Positions 24,001 to 38,200 of a stretch of 64,000 bases of DNA are shown here, piece by piece (position 1 is the first letter of the stretch; each line of letters begins with the position of its first letter). The stretch spans positions 6,665,534 through 6,729,533 of the forward strand of contig NC_081331.1 of the NCBI RefSeq assembly GCF_022539665.2, in the 5' to 3' direction. The notes beneath the pieces are model-generated. The model was not told the origin of the DNA. It searched no databases and saw nothing but the letters and a program-made list of their open reading frames with translations. Origin of the DNA: Daphnia carinata. Its lineage: Eukaryota > Arthropoda > Branchiopoda > Diplostraca > Daphniidae. Both the position numbers and the translations under genes were made by a program.

Positions 24001-27000
24001 GTGCCTCCCCCCTTTTTTTTAAACAGTCTGTCGGGATTGAATAATACACGTAGTACTTTTTAGATTTAACAAGGTAACATGGCGTGCGTGTCCAGTGCGG
24101 CTGGGGTTACATGCATGTTATGGAAAGGATTACAAAATACAATAATACGTTAGATCCTGGTTGAACCGAGTTGCCATGTCAGGGTGGAGCTTATATTTAC
24201 ATTGGGAGCTTTTTTTTTTTTGTAACGGGAATGTTGTCGCCTGGGCAACCCTTTTGTGTATCGGGCTGTTGTAGGCGATTTTGACCGTGTGTTTAAAACA
24301 CACAGTACAGATGCAGTGCGTGCGTATTGGGTATACCCCTTTCATTTTTATTTATTTTTTGTTTTTCCCACAAAAATATAATTCTCATAGTCTTCTCAAT
24401 TATTTATTTGGCTGCTGGCTTTCGATTTCTTTTCGTTTCATTTCATATGTGCATGAGAGAAAAACCTACATGTGATATGGGGCAGAGAACAGAAAAAAAA
24501 GAAATTAATGAATTTTTGATTGACTAACAAAAAATGGGGAAAAACTCTTGAGTTACAAGGATTATTCTATGAATGCTTGAAGCGCCCTCGTATTTTCGGG
24601 AACGTCAGTTTTGTTTGCACATGTTGTGGATAACATCCCTCCCCCTAACTAAACCTTAAAAAAAAAAAAAAAGTTGGGGAATCATCCGTCTTGATGCATA
24701 TTCCGCCTGGCGAATATGTTTTGAATTCTTAAACACTTTTACTTTTTCGTGTTTCATTTTAGATAGGATAATTTTTAGGTTTCGCTAGCTATTTGCCTCT
24801 ATAATAGTTTAATAAGCTATTAATTCAAAAGTTAGACAAAAACTCGTTATTTCTGACGGAGAAAAAAAAAATCAAGTTGCTAATTCTTCGTTATTATTCA
24901 AATGTATTTCTTTTATTTTTTTTTTTTTCATTTCTCTTTTGAATTTTTTGCGGAATAATTCAAATGACGACATCCGTCTCTGCGGGCCGACGTCCGCGCA
25001 ATTTCACGAGCGTTTCATTTTTGTTTTAGTATTTTGTGCTTTTTTTTTCTCTTTTTCCAAGGGATTTATAATATAGTAAAGAAAAAAATAAAAAAATTTA
25101 CAGCGTTTCAGAACTGTACCAAAAAGAGAGGCGGCAGCTAGCAATGGCGTACATCAGACGAGTTTTTATGATTAGGTTTCGCCTCCCCCACCCTGCCCTC
25201 GTCCATATATACATGCGTGCATAAATAAATGATAAATAGTGCAGGGTGTATATTATATAAATTACACGTTACAGTTGCGATGTGCCAGAGTTATTGATTT
25301 CAAATCTCCTCGAACCCTTTTCTGTTTTTAAGTAAGAATTTTAAAGAGTTCCGTCAGAATTAAAAATAATATACAAAAAAACGGAAGACGGCTCGTCAAA
25401 AATCTTTTCCGTTGGGGGTTTATATAAATGACGCACGCAACGACGCCGCGGCGGCTGCGCTTCTTGCCGTTGCTCGACGCGCTTGTATAAATAAACGCTT
25501 GTTTTATTATTTATATATTTATATACAGACAGACACGCATACATATATATATATATATATATATGTGTATGTATGTTACTCTCGTCTATGTGTGTGTGTG
25601 TGAGACATTTCCTCCCAACCACCTCATCATCACCACCACCCAAGAAGACCCAAAAGGCAGCCAACTCCATTTTGTTTGTTGTTAGCAGTACCAAAAGAGT
25701 CTACTATATACAACATGCGTACATATATATATATATATACAGCAGACATTTATATACATTTTCCCTTTTTTGAAAGGGGGGAGGTTTTTTTACTATTGGC
25801 GTCGTCAGCATCATTGAATGTTGTACACAGACTCGTTTTTGAATATTTTTTTCCCCCCACATTTGTTCCATCCGATGTTAACATTTTAACAAACGATTAT
25901 TTTTTTAGAGGGGGGGGGGCGGGGCTTTGGGTATGTCAAAATATCATCCCGCGCTCAATTTGAAATTGTTTTCTCCGTGCAGTTGTTTGCTGGTTGTTGT
26001 ATTATGCCAACTTTGCCTGATTATGATGACCACATCATGTGCTGTCGCAACAAGCGATTTGTGAAATAGCTTTTTAGCCGTTTTTCGCCCACACTCGAAC
26101 ACACAACAGGTTTTTTTTTTAATTCCGTCTGTCATTTTCTTTTCGGTTTACATAAAACAAAAACATTTTGCAATTTTTTTCTTTTCCCCATTCGATTTTC
26201 TTATCACGTACAAGCGCTAGATTACAGCACTCGAGCAATGATGGCGGTTGAAACCCCGCAGTCATTGAACATCTCCCGCTACAGTTCAGAATTCGTCACG
26301 ATGTTAGAAAAGCAGATGGAAAAAAACAAGTTTCGCCGAGCTGACGAAACATCGTGTTGGAAATAGAAAAAAAAAAAGAGAGAAAGGAATGACGAAAGGT
26401 ATGGGAGAGGGTTGGTTGTGGAACAAGAAAAGAAAAAGAAAACGCTTCAAGCCAGAAACATAGCGGAGGGAAACAATTTGGGCGGCGGTGGCGGAATGAT
26501 TCGATTGATTCATTTCTCTTTCCTCTGATCTCCGCGTATGACGCGATAGACGACACGAAATCCCCGCACTTTTTTTGTCGAATTCATCCGACCGGAGAAT
26601 AAAAATGACGCAATTCAATTGGACGAAAGAGATGCGCGTTGTGTACAAGTAGTTTAACCGGCGGCGTTTGGCGACGCCATTAACCACCCGCCAGCAATTT
26701 ACATCATTTTTTTGAAAATAGGGAAAAAGCATAAAGAATAAAATGAAAAGGTAATAGATCTTTTCTCGTCGTGCGTTTTCGTTTTTTTTTTCTCTGCCAA
26801 GATTCGATATCTAATTTAACGTCATCGTCGTAGAAGATTGATTCCAGAATTTTGTTTTAAAACGCCCTCGGCAATCTTTGCGTATCATTCTTATTCATTT
26901 TTTTTTTTTTTTACCTTATTCGTTTTTTATCAAAATCGATGATGACATAGGCGTTAAAAATTTTTTCCCCCATCGTGTAAACAGAAAAATATCTTTAATT

Positions 27001-30000
27001 GCGCCTAGCGTCTTGCCTGTTATTACCTTCCGCTGTTGATGGAAGAAAACGACAGATCCGCTAAAAGGAGGCCGGAAATGAAACCATTTTGCATATCCAC
27101 GAGGCGCTGAAAAACAATTTTGCGCCATTTAAGAATAATTAACGACTTGCGCTACAATCCCCAAATATTTTTTTGAAAAAAAAAAACCTCGTTCGCGCGT
27201 GCGCACCGAATCGCACGAATCAGAGTTCAAATTTCCCGCTCTCTTCATTTGCTTCAAATATTTTATTTTTTCTTCTACCCGGCGAAATTGACGGATTTAG
27301 CCATTGGCATTTTGTTCAAGTCAACATGAATGCATTTCAATCAACTTGAAGGGGTGGGGAGTTAATCAAGTTCCTGGTCCTTTTCCATATACCTCCCCAA
27401 GATGGCGCCTGAGGAATGCGAAGGGGCAACGGACGTCTTTGCAATCACGGGGATTAAAAAGGGGGAAATGAAAAACCATCCATATCGCTTCATTAAGTAC
27501 TAATTTGCCACACACCATCCAACACCCACGTCGTGTAGGCCGAGCGTTCCCTTTAATTACACGTCGCATATTAGGCGTCGCAGCGAGTTACTCGTGAAAT
27601 TTTCAAAAACTCAAAAAACAAAAGACGATGCAAGCACGTAATCTCAGGTGTTGAGACGTTTGTGCTTTTGATTTGTGAGGCCCGATTCGATGGAAATCGT
27701 CGTGCAATCGCAATTGCATTCGCCTCTTGGTTTAACGCTAAATCCTAAATGCATCGGTCCCATTTCTGCGATTGAAACGTTTGCTAGTTTAAGCTTGTAA
27801 ACATCATCGCACGTGTATATGACTAGCCCAAAATTCTCAACAAACTGTTAAACTATCGTCGAGACAGCTTTTTTTGCTATGATTTTCTGGTTTTCTTTTT
27901 CTGATAAATATTTACTTCGGTTAAAAACAAAAAAAGACGTCACTTCCTGGCGACGCCCTTTTTTTATTTTCCTCCCCCTTCTTCCTCCCACTGTGACGGC
28001 CGTCGGCTACGTCTACAGAGATTAGAGAAATCATGATTCACGCTGTTGTGCGCAGCAATGACGTTTGCCTACAAACAAACTAATATTGATACTAGTAGCC
28101 CGGATTAATGTGTTTAGAATTAATAATGGCGTCGTTATTATCGTGATCCGTACGAAATTGCAGCAAGCCCCCACGTCACACGACAACCGCCTCGGTTGTG
28201 TCACCCAACTTCTATTCAAAATTGATTTTTATTTTCTCTTTTTTGTTTGAAAAATCTTATAGCAAAGAGCTTGATTGACTGCAATATCGATTATAATATG
28301 CAAAGAGAACGAGGAGGATGGGGTCAAATTAATATAGGAGGTTCATTTGCCGAAGGGGAGCGAAAAACTCCTATTTACAACTACCAAGAGGGTGGAGAAA
28401 AGGGTGGGGGGGTCGGTGGGCGAATCGGGGGGATATTATAATTGAAATGGTCTCGCGCGCTCGCGCGCTAATTAAACTTGATGAAAAAGGAGGTGGGGCG
28501 AACGTTGGAGGAAAGCAACCGTTTTTTAAGCAGTGACGTGCGAAAGAAGAGAGTGCGTTTGTACGGCAACCACGGGCAAAAAAAAAAAAAAAGTCCCACC
28601 CCCCCCCCCTCCTTGTTCCAGTAGAAGTTTTGTATTTCGTCATAGACGGAGAACGCCGTGAAATGGAAAAACAGTTGACTGAGTCAGTAGCGGTTTGATT
28701 GAATTAAAAATAAAACGAGCCGAAAAACGACGTTTTGGTGCATTGAAATTTTGTGTAGCGAACGAACTTTGACGACGCAATCTTTTTCTCATGAGAAACT
28801 ACTACTTCCAATTTTCTTTTTATTATTCGCAACTACGTCCCTGGGCTGCTTGGACTCGGTGGCGTCGACGAGGGGGGGGGGGGGTGATAGGGATAAAAAA
28901 AGACAAAAACGTTTGGCCAACGATCGATGGCTCAATAGATATGCAAATCAAGCGTTCTCTTTCAATCCTTTTGTCTGTTTTCAGCGTTTGAGAATACTTT
29001 TGCGTGAAACGATTCGTTTTTTGTTTTAGTTTTAGTCAGAGATTAAGAGTTTTGACTTTTTTTTGCTGTCTTTTGTATGAAACATTAAATGTCTCGAGAT
29101 GTTTTGATTTGAAAATAGAAACTGGCCGCGCCAGTGAACGATGTTGCTTTTTATGGTCGCTAGATGGCTACCGCATTTGATTTTCTTTTACTGTATCGAA
29201 AAAATCATGTAACACGTTCTTGAGTTCAATAAGAAAATTTAAAAAAAAAAGGAAGAAAGAAGAATAAAAGAAAAGGATGGTTGATGAAGTCAAAATGTAA
29301 TGAAAAAGTACAAAGCGCTTGGATGTAACGACATTCTGACGATCATTTCCGGTTGCGGGCATCTTCAATCGTGTCTGTTCTTTTGACGTATTCATTGCAC
29401 ACCGACTGTTATAATTCACATACAACTCGTGTGTGTGTGTGATGTGTGTGTAATAATCCATTTACGGTTGTCTTGCGTGTTCCAGTTCAAGAAAAAAAAA
29501 ATCTCCAAGAGACAAAAGAATTATCATCTACGAGTATACACCAAAATAAAAAAAAAGGGCGGAGGAAATAAAGTCAAAAATATTTAAGAAAAAGGGAAAA
29601 ATACGAAAAATTTTTCTTGTTATTGAATTGTCTCGTGATTTCCACAGTCGACAAGATTTTTAAGAAGAACAAGGAACTCACCTTCTTTTTTTCTTTCGTT
29701 CTGATTTTTTATTTTTATTTTTTGTCGGGTATTCAATCATCCGCTTCGACGATGGTGGGCTAGATTTGTGAACAACGGCCGCCGCCTTCTTTTTTTTTTT
29801 TTCTTCTTACCACAGAAAAAGATATGAGGGGCCATTTTTCTTCTGCCCTTATGGGCGTGGAAAGAAGAGAAGCCCTTCAGCCCGGGTCCGTTCGTTAATT
29901 CGGTTCATAATTTTCTGTTCAAGATACGATGCGAAAAAAAAAGAAGAAGAAGGAACATGTAATTGACGTAACTGGAAACCTCTAAAGCTATCGATGAAAA

Positions 30001-33000
30001 AATACGAGGGCGCTTCTTCATCTTATTCCGTTTTGCTCGAGAAAAAAAGGAACGAAAAACGACCGCCATCATGAACAATAAAAAACAAAAAATGATTTTT
30101 TTTTGTATGTTATTGTCTTGTTTTACTTGTTCGTTTTTTATTATTATTTATTATTTTCGATTGCGCCGACAGAGGGAACGGCATTTGGCAGTTAGGACGG
30201 GATCATCGTCTGCTTCATCGAAGTTAAAGGGGGAACGAAATGATTCTGGGAAATCGGGTGGTACACATGTCAAGAAAACGAGCAGTGATTGGCGCGTCAG
30301 CAAAGAAATTCATGACACGTACGAGTTTTTAGCGGACCGCGCCCACATCTCAATGCAGATGGGGTGGACGTCGTTGTATGATTTTGCGGTTTGCGCTCTG
30401 GACTTGTCAAACTCGATCTACTTGATTTTTTTTTTCCTCTTTTACAATTGATAAAATCGTACGATGAAGTCATCCGACGCTTTTACTATTTTCATATTCT
30501 TTTTTATTAAAAGAAATGAAATAGAGAGTTCGAGTTCAAAGGTGAAGATGATCTTGTCAAACGGACGCTCAAGACTACTGCAGCATGGTTTCAACAAGCC
30601 AAGCAAACGTCCAATCAAAACGAATAAGAAAAAAAAAGAACATTCGAGCGTCGTATTTCATTGGCCAGGCCAACCCTACACAAGACGCGGCCATGGGTCT
30701 GCTTGTGCGTGTGTAGTAAAGACTGGGTTTCTTCAGCAACGCGACGAGTGTGTTTAGTCAGCTGATAGCCGACGCTCTAATCTCACTGGGTCTGAACTTT
30801 GATCAACAACGATAATCAAAACATATATTTCAAAGCTCTGTGCCGGGCATAAATATATATGTACACATGTGCTGCACTCTTTGGTGGATATACATGACTT
30901 ATGCTAATACCATTTGACTGGCTATGAACTACTGATACGTGAACATAGCGGGAGAGGGGGATCAACTTTAAAACTTGCGTTAACACACACACTCACACAA
31001 AAAGGGGTGGGTAGGACGCTTACCAACGTACCAAACAGAAGGGGGAAAATAAAAATAAGTGGAGATGGAATGCGACGCGTCACGGACGCTCATGGCAGCG
31101 CCTACCCAACAATAGAAAACGCCCCGAGAAAGCTATTGAACCTTCCTCATCTTTTTTTTTCAGATTTTTTCAGTTATTTATTTATTTTTTTTAAAGACCG
31201 TCAGCAGCACAAAGGTGTTGAACTGCCGCGATGATGTTACACACCGTTTTTTTTTTCGGTTAAGTTCATTTTCCCTTTTTTTTTTTGGCCAATGAATGAC
31301 GTGTAGGAAACTACGAAAAGGAAAAATCAGTTCGACACCAACGTCCAAATGCTTTCGACAGCCTGCATGTGTGTCAACGGAACCTGTTGTCGCATAGCAG
31401 ACAGTCTAGAAAATGTCCTAAAAAAGGGAAATGTTGCCAAATTTTCGAAACTGTATTATACGAACTCTGTAGCCAAAGACGAATTGATTACAGCTCACTT
31501 TTTTGATTTTCGATTGGATTTCTCGCTTTTGTTTAATTCCCTTAGCCAAATGTGTATGGTGTCGCTTCTCAGAAGCAAGTGCGCCAGACGCCACCATTTG
31601 GAATGCGTAACGTGTGCGCCGTCAGGTGTGTCAACCCATAGGGGGCCGAAGGACCTCATTGTGCAGGTGTGTGTGTGTGTCCCCCTGTATCTTTTCCCCC
31701 TTTTTTGTCTGTTCCACTATCCCCTACATCTATAAATGGAGATTCAATCCGATGGGTCTCCTCTCTCTCTCTGGAAATCAAACATTCTTCTCCTCCTTTT
31801 ACTCAAAATGAATGATGACCCCTCCTCCGAAAAAGACGCCAACAGATTAACGGTCGTTGAGCCGTCGAACGGTTGCCATGGAGATTTTTTTGCCATCTCA
31901 CATGCTACTTTTAACGCTAATGGCGATACCCAGATTTCTTTTTCCTTTTTCTATTCTTGTTTGCAACATACAATATTATTTATATTATTATGATTATTAT
32001 TATTATCATTTTTTTTTTGTTGAATCGAGGGGCCTCGCGGCGTTACGAAAATGGCCGTGCCAATCTCGAAAGAAAGAGTTGCAGCAACAACAAAAGAGCA
32101 AAAAAGAAACAATAAAAAGCCAAGCAACGCCTTTTTCTTTTTCAAATAAGAAGACGGCCGGACGTTCCAACACACAGCCGCACACCTGCAGAAAATGATT
32201 GTCTACCCACGCCCACCTCACGCACACACACACACACACACACACGCATTACACCACAGATGTCTATTTCTTAATCCATTTTCATGGCAGCTTCTATGGA
32301 AGAATAGAAAAGAAAATTTTCTCTCTCAAGCCCGGAAGGTGAGAGCTAGAGAGAAGATGGCGCGCGCGTAACGATCAAATATGCGTCGTTAAATTTTACG
32401 AGAATGAGCCGCACACGGTTGTCGTTACAGATGATTTTTTCCTTCTTCTACCAATAGTCAAGTCTTTTTCCTTTTTTAAATATCAACATGATTTCTTTAT
32501 TATATTTTGAATTGTTCGAAATAGCAGACGACGGTAAGACGATACTTGTCGTCAGGTGGTCGTCGGTCGTCGCCGGGACCTTCCTTTTTTTTTCTTTTTT
32601 CAAACTGCCCACCCTCTTTTCACGTCTATAAAGATTAGGTTTAGACCAGAAAAAGAAAAAAACTTTTTTTTTTTGGGGCCGTCGTCGTCGCCGCCGGTCA
32701 AGTTTATCTTGTTTTTTTTCTTTTTTCCTTTACTCGAGACGCCCTCGACTCGGACTTTGGACCAAGGGGGAGCGCCATCTTGAAAAATCTCGTCTAAGAT
32801 GTCTACACTACTGGCCAAACCAAAAAACGTGTATCGACGAAATTGAAAAAAAAAAATATGTCAAATACAAGTCAACTTTTTTTGTTGTTGATTATAAATG
32901 TGCATAATATTTCAGGACGGGTGACTAATTTGAAATGTTGTTGAACGGGAAAAAGTATACAATTTTATTTTTATTTCATTTCTGAAATGAATTAGTAACT

Positions 33001-35267
33001 GCAGACAGCACTAAATGTAAAAAAAAAAATGAGAACTGGCAAGTGCACTGGCAAAGACAACGAAGAATAAGTTTAAAGGTGACCCGGACACGACGTCACA
33101 AGGTTGGGCCGCCTTCGACGTCGGTGGCCAAGACAACAAACACCACCAAAAAGTCCCCCCCCCTCCTCTCTCTCCACACCAAACTCGGTCCGAGCCCCTC
33201 CTTGTTTGACCCCAGGGTCTCCGCTACGTATATACAAGACACCACTACAAGTCCAGTTTCTTGCATTATTTTCCCTCGACATTCTCACCTTCGACTGGGC
33301 GCATGTTATAACTCCTCCCATTCAAAAAATTAAAAGCACAAACACACACACACACACACCAACATCTTTCATCATATTTTTAATTTTTTTAAAGATTTAT
33401 TTGGTCTGTGTGTGTGTGTGTATAGTTTATTTCACATCGAAAAACGAATCTCGGTAAACTAACGCCACCGCTGCATGTCTATCTTATCGCGCGCTGGCCT
33501 CGCGCCGGTTTCCCAATCGCTGCCAAATCGCTCTGCTTTTTTATTTATTCTCTCAATTTTTGTTTGCCAGTTTGCGTGTGTGAATGAGTTTTTGCTGATT
33601 GCCGTCACTCTACCGTGGAATGAAATCTTTCTTCACCCCAAACCGGATTTTTTATTTTTGTATTATTATTTTTGAAAAAAAAAAACAGACGACGTATTTT
33701 TAAATAAAAGCCCACGAGGGGTGATGGGTATCTTCTTCTTTTGCCCTGCATGGAGGGGGTAGGGGACGAGTTTTTGACCCCGACGCGCGGCCATCATGGA
33801 TAGGAGGGGGGGAAGAAAAAAAAAAAGAGGGAGGAGGAGTTGAAGGGGGGGTAAATGCACTAGTGTAGTGGAATGTTTCTTTTCCCCCCCTTCAACCCAC
33901 CGACCCCCTAAACCACCTTACACACCAAGAGAAAGGGAGGGGACGTGGGTCAGCAGTCAGCTCTCTCTACTCTGCTTTTTTGCTGTCTGATTTCGTTTGT
34001 TGTTGGACAGACCCTAGCGCGTTGCCGGGTGGTCAACCTCCGCCCTCTTTTTTCTCTCTCTCTCCCTTTTTTTTTTTTTTTTTTTTACCTCAAAACCTTT
34101 TTTTTTTTAATTCTTGAATTTTCTCATTTTTTTTTTTTGCCTGGATATGGTCAAGGTCTATGGCGATACTAGCGCCGTTTTTCGTTCAGTTTTTTCCATT
34201 GAAAATCATTGAAAATTAGACGGTTGTCTGTCGTCTGTAAAGACGTTGACGCGTCGTCTGGAAATGTCATGTGCACCACTTTTTGTATGTATGTCCCTTC
34301 CCGTCGCTTGTTTATCTCCCCGAAATCACACACACACACACGACCATTTTCGTAGAGAGAGCGTCTTGGCGCTCGCGTCTCTCTCTCTCTCCGGAGAAAA
34401 GATTTTGTTTTCCCCCCTGAAAAAAAAAAAATGAAAGAGATGGGAAAAGGTGGATAAATAAAAATAAACCACCTGAGGATGAAAAGAAAGGAAAAAAAAG
34501 GGAAGGAGGAGGGTGGATAGGAGGAGCTCTAGAAAAAAAAGAGAGAGAGACGCTGCCAACGCCGCGCGTCTCCAAGTGTTGCCCGCCGGTGGCGCTCTAG
34601 AGCCCATTCGACCGACAAGTGTCCACAAGAGCGGTCGTACACATATTCACCTCTTCTCTCTCATTTCTCTTTTCCTCTCTGTTTTCTCTCTTGATATTCT
34701 ATCCACTACTGTTTTGGTTTCTCCTACGTGCGTACACGAGTTCAATCCTGCGGGATCAACATTTTTGATTGTGCTGATTTTCAGTCCAGGATTTTTTTTT
34801 GTTTGTGTGTGAAGGGACAGAACAGAAACAGGTGAATTCATTTTTACTCTTTGTGTTTTTCTATTCGCAGATTTGTGTGTCGAAATAGTTGTAAGTTAGC
34901 CGGTTGTCAGAGTGTTGAAATTCAACGACGATGAACGACGCCGGTAGCACAAGGGGGCAGGGAATTCCTATTCACAAAATGTTGATTTTTTTTTTACTTG
35001 TTTCTGTGCGTGCGTGCGTGCCCACGTCCCCCCTCCTTCAAAATGAAAACAGGTTTTTTTTTGTTTTTTTTCTATGTTTGAGGACAAGGGAAGGGGACAG
35101 TCAGTCTAAGGTTTGTGTTCTTTTTGTGTCTGACGGGCGCGTCCATTGTTTTTATTGGTCGCCAAAAAAAAGGAGGAACGCCATTTTTGTTTTCTCTTAC
35201 GTTTGATTTCATTGTGCACCTGCAACTTGTTTTTTTTTTTTTTAATGGGCATTTTGATTTGTCGCAG
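17066..35267. other. About 18 kb without supported coding genes
   Basis: I see no exon with conserved-looking protein on either strand. The DNA is AT-rich with poly-T/poly-A runs and microsatellites: TG at 18711-18734 and 19627-19652, AT at about 21002-21024, TA at about 25543-25564, CA at 32223-32244 and 33342-33359. A consensus donor (GTAAGT) follows a mixed-composition stretch ending near 18135, and another donor-like GTGAAT follows about 34830. Either could close a non-coding 5' exon of bab. Given the developmental gene downstream, distant regulatory elements are plausible but not shown. Confidence 0.5.
32223..32244. repeat. CA microsatellite
   Basis: Perfect CA dinucleotide run in the gene-poor interval. 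Confidence 0.9.
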
Positions 35268-38200
35268 GAGGAACAAACAAAAAACAGGGAATGTCGTCAA
35301 AAATGGCGTCGACGTCGTCATCTTCGTCGTCGGCTGGCTCGTCTCCGCACCTGTGCCTCCGCTGGAACAACTACCAGTCGAACTTGACGAGCGTCTTTGA
35401 CCAGCTGCTGCAGAACGAGACGTTCGTCGACGTCACTTTGGCCGCCGATGGACACGCCATCAAGGCCCACCGAATGGTTTTGTCGGCCTGTTCGCCCTAT
35501 TTCCAGCATCTCTTTTTCGACAACCCGTGCCAGCATCCGATCGTCATCTTGAAGGACACGCGCTGGCCGGAACTCAAGGCCATTGTCGAGTACATGTACC
35601 GTGGTGAGATTTCCGTCGCCCAGGAGGAGTTGACGTCGTTGTTGCGCGTCGCCGAGACGCTGAAAATCCGGGGTCTCTCCGAACTCAACAGCGACCGACA
35701 CGCCGCTGCTGCCGCCGCTGATGATCGCAGCGAATCGAGTCCAATGGCCAGCGTCCATCCGACCAATTTAGCGGGACCCTCGTCGTCTGCGTCGTCTGGA
35801 CCGGCAGCTGTTAGAAGATCGACGCAGAGTCCGTCGTGGCCGTCGTTACCTCATCATCAGGGAGTTTGGCCGAGCCACGTGATGGATGAAGAAATGGCAA
35901 CGACGCCATCGCCCACACCGGCGCCAGCCTCTCGATCGTCTGGTGTCAAACGACGTCGTGTTTCGGGATCTGAGAGTCCGCTCGGTGGAGCTTCGAGTCC
36001 GGCAGCTGCCTCCACCCCGGGGATGCATCATCAACATCACGAAGAGGCCAGTTTAGACCATCACGACGGCCCACTCTCGTTGGTCGGCCATCAACAACAA
36101 GCGCCGCCGCCGCCACCACCGCCTCACAGTCCGGTCGCTGCGCCTCAGGCCTTGACCCAGGCACCGCCTCCTCCTTCGTCTCTCCATCAACATCCACTGG
36201 TGCACTCGGACGACCTTGATATTAAACCCGGCATCGCCGAACTCATCCGCGAAGAAGAGAGGGTAAGTTCGTATTTTATTTTATTTTTTTTAGTTTGAAC
36301 GGCATTTTTTTTTTGTTGGTTAAACGGAAGTTGATAAAAATAGTCGACCTATACACAAAATCTTATCGCTAAATGGGGAGGGCTGTGTGTTTTTTTCAAA
36401 AAAAAAAAGAATATCAGCATCCGCAAAAAAGAAACGGTTAGGGCGGGCGTTTTGTTTTCTCAATTTATGTTTGAAGGTTCTTGCGGCAGGAAACCCCATA
36501 TCGTTATCGTAGCGTCGCGACGCCCTTTTCGTACATTAACAAACATCTTTTTTTGTTTTTAATTTTCAAAAAAAAACTGAATTTCATTATCATTTTCAAG
36601 AAGAAAAAAAAGGGGGGGTTGAGAAAGTTATAAAGATGGTGCCCCTCGGCGCCACATTCCGACGCTTGTTAAAAAAAAAAAAGGGAGGAAAAGAAATGGG
36701 CTCTCTCCCTCCGGAGATGTTGGAAGAGGATGAAAAAAAAAGACGAAATGTTTTTTTCTTGTGGGGGGGGGGGTGGAGGGGTGGAAGACGCTTGGTATGA
36801 TGGCCTTGATGTTCACTCGAGGGTTGTGCTATTTCTCTTCTGGACAAGAAAATAAGTTTTTCTTTACCCAAGAAAAAAAAAGCCCCCCTCTTTTTTTAAG
36901 GTTGAAAGGTGACCAGTCCCGACACCCCCTGCTGAGGTCCCAAATCCCTTCGACCTCTTCTCGACCAATGCCGCCGTTTTTCTTGCCCTCCTCCCAAGGA
37001 TTTTTTTCTTCTGTTAATGGGAAACGAACAACATGAGCCCCGAATTTCATTAGAAACAAAAAAAAAAAAATGTTTTTGTCCAAAGGAAACAAACTAGAAA
37101 ATAGTAAAACGTTAGTTTTAGAAAAACCGGTGAATGGCGCAATCCTGCGATGCATCCGAGCTTGAAAACGATATTGCGCCTGATGGATTACGTATGGGGA
37201 GGAGGGCCAAAATACCTGCTTTAGCACAATAGCACCAAGAACTACCCGCCGCTCATTGATACGTTTCGCTCTTTTTATTTACGATTTTGTTGTTGCATTT
37301 TGTCAAAATGGTTCTTTTGCGGCGCGATCCAGCGGAAAAAGGATCCGTTGGCAGCGCTCTTCCTGTTTATCGAAAAGCCGACGCCGATCGTCGCCGTCGC
37401 CCGCGCCCCCGTTATATTTTGTGTTCGATAACTTGGGAAGTAGGGGGATTGTAACACTGTAAAAATGTCTTGAGGTAAACAACATCGATCCGTGTTTTTC
37501 GGAAAACCGGAATTGAGAACGTCGTGGCCATCATTAATCTCCCCCCCCCCCCCTCTGTCTCTTCAATTTTTCACAAAAAGCTAAGCGATGTGTTATTGCC
37601 AGAAAGAGAGAACAAACAAGTCGTTCACAATCGTCTACAAATCCAAAGTCTTTCTTTGATATTTTTCACCAATATAGAAAAATAAATATAAACGTCAATT
37701 AAACTCGGACCTTTTTTTTTTTTGTATGAAAGAAATCCGTTCATTAATTGATTGTTTTTTTTTAAGACTTGATGGTCGAGAAACAGCTCCCCTCCCAATA
37801 AAGGATCACAGTTTGAAGGTCGAAAACGTTTCGATTGTCACTTGTTTTTCACATAGGGGAACCCTCTTTTGTTTTTTTATTATATTGACACCTGTCTGGG
37901 GATAGTTGATGACATCCACACACATGCTCCCTTTCTATTGGGTTCTTGTTACCTGGGGAGTGTGTCTATGATGGTTATCTCCATCGAGATTTTTTTTTTT
38001 GTTCGACTCGTGTACAGGTCAAGCGCAATTCGACTCGGTGAAGCTGTAAAACGGTTAACGACACACGTTTTTTTTTTTCAAGTTTATTTTGAAGGGATTA
38101 TTGTTACACGGAGTAAATTCTTAACCCCCCCTTTTTTTGACAAGTACAACTTCATTAAGAATTGGATGCTGTTCAAAAAATTTGGGTTTATTTTAACTTT

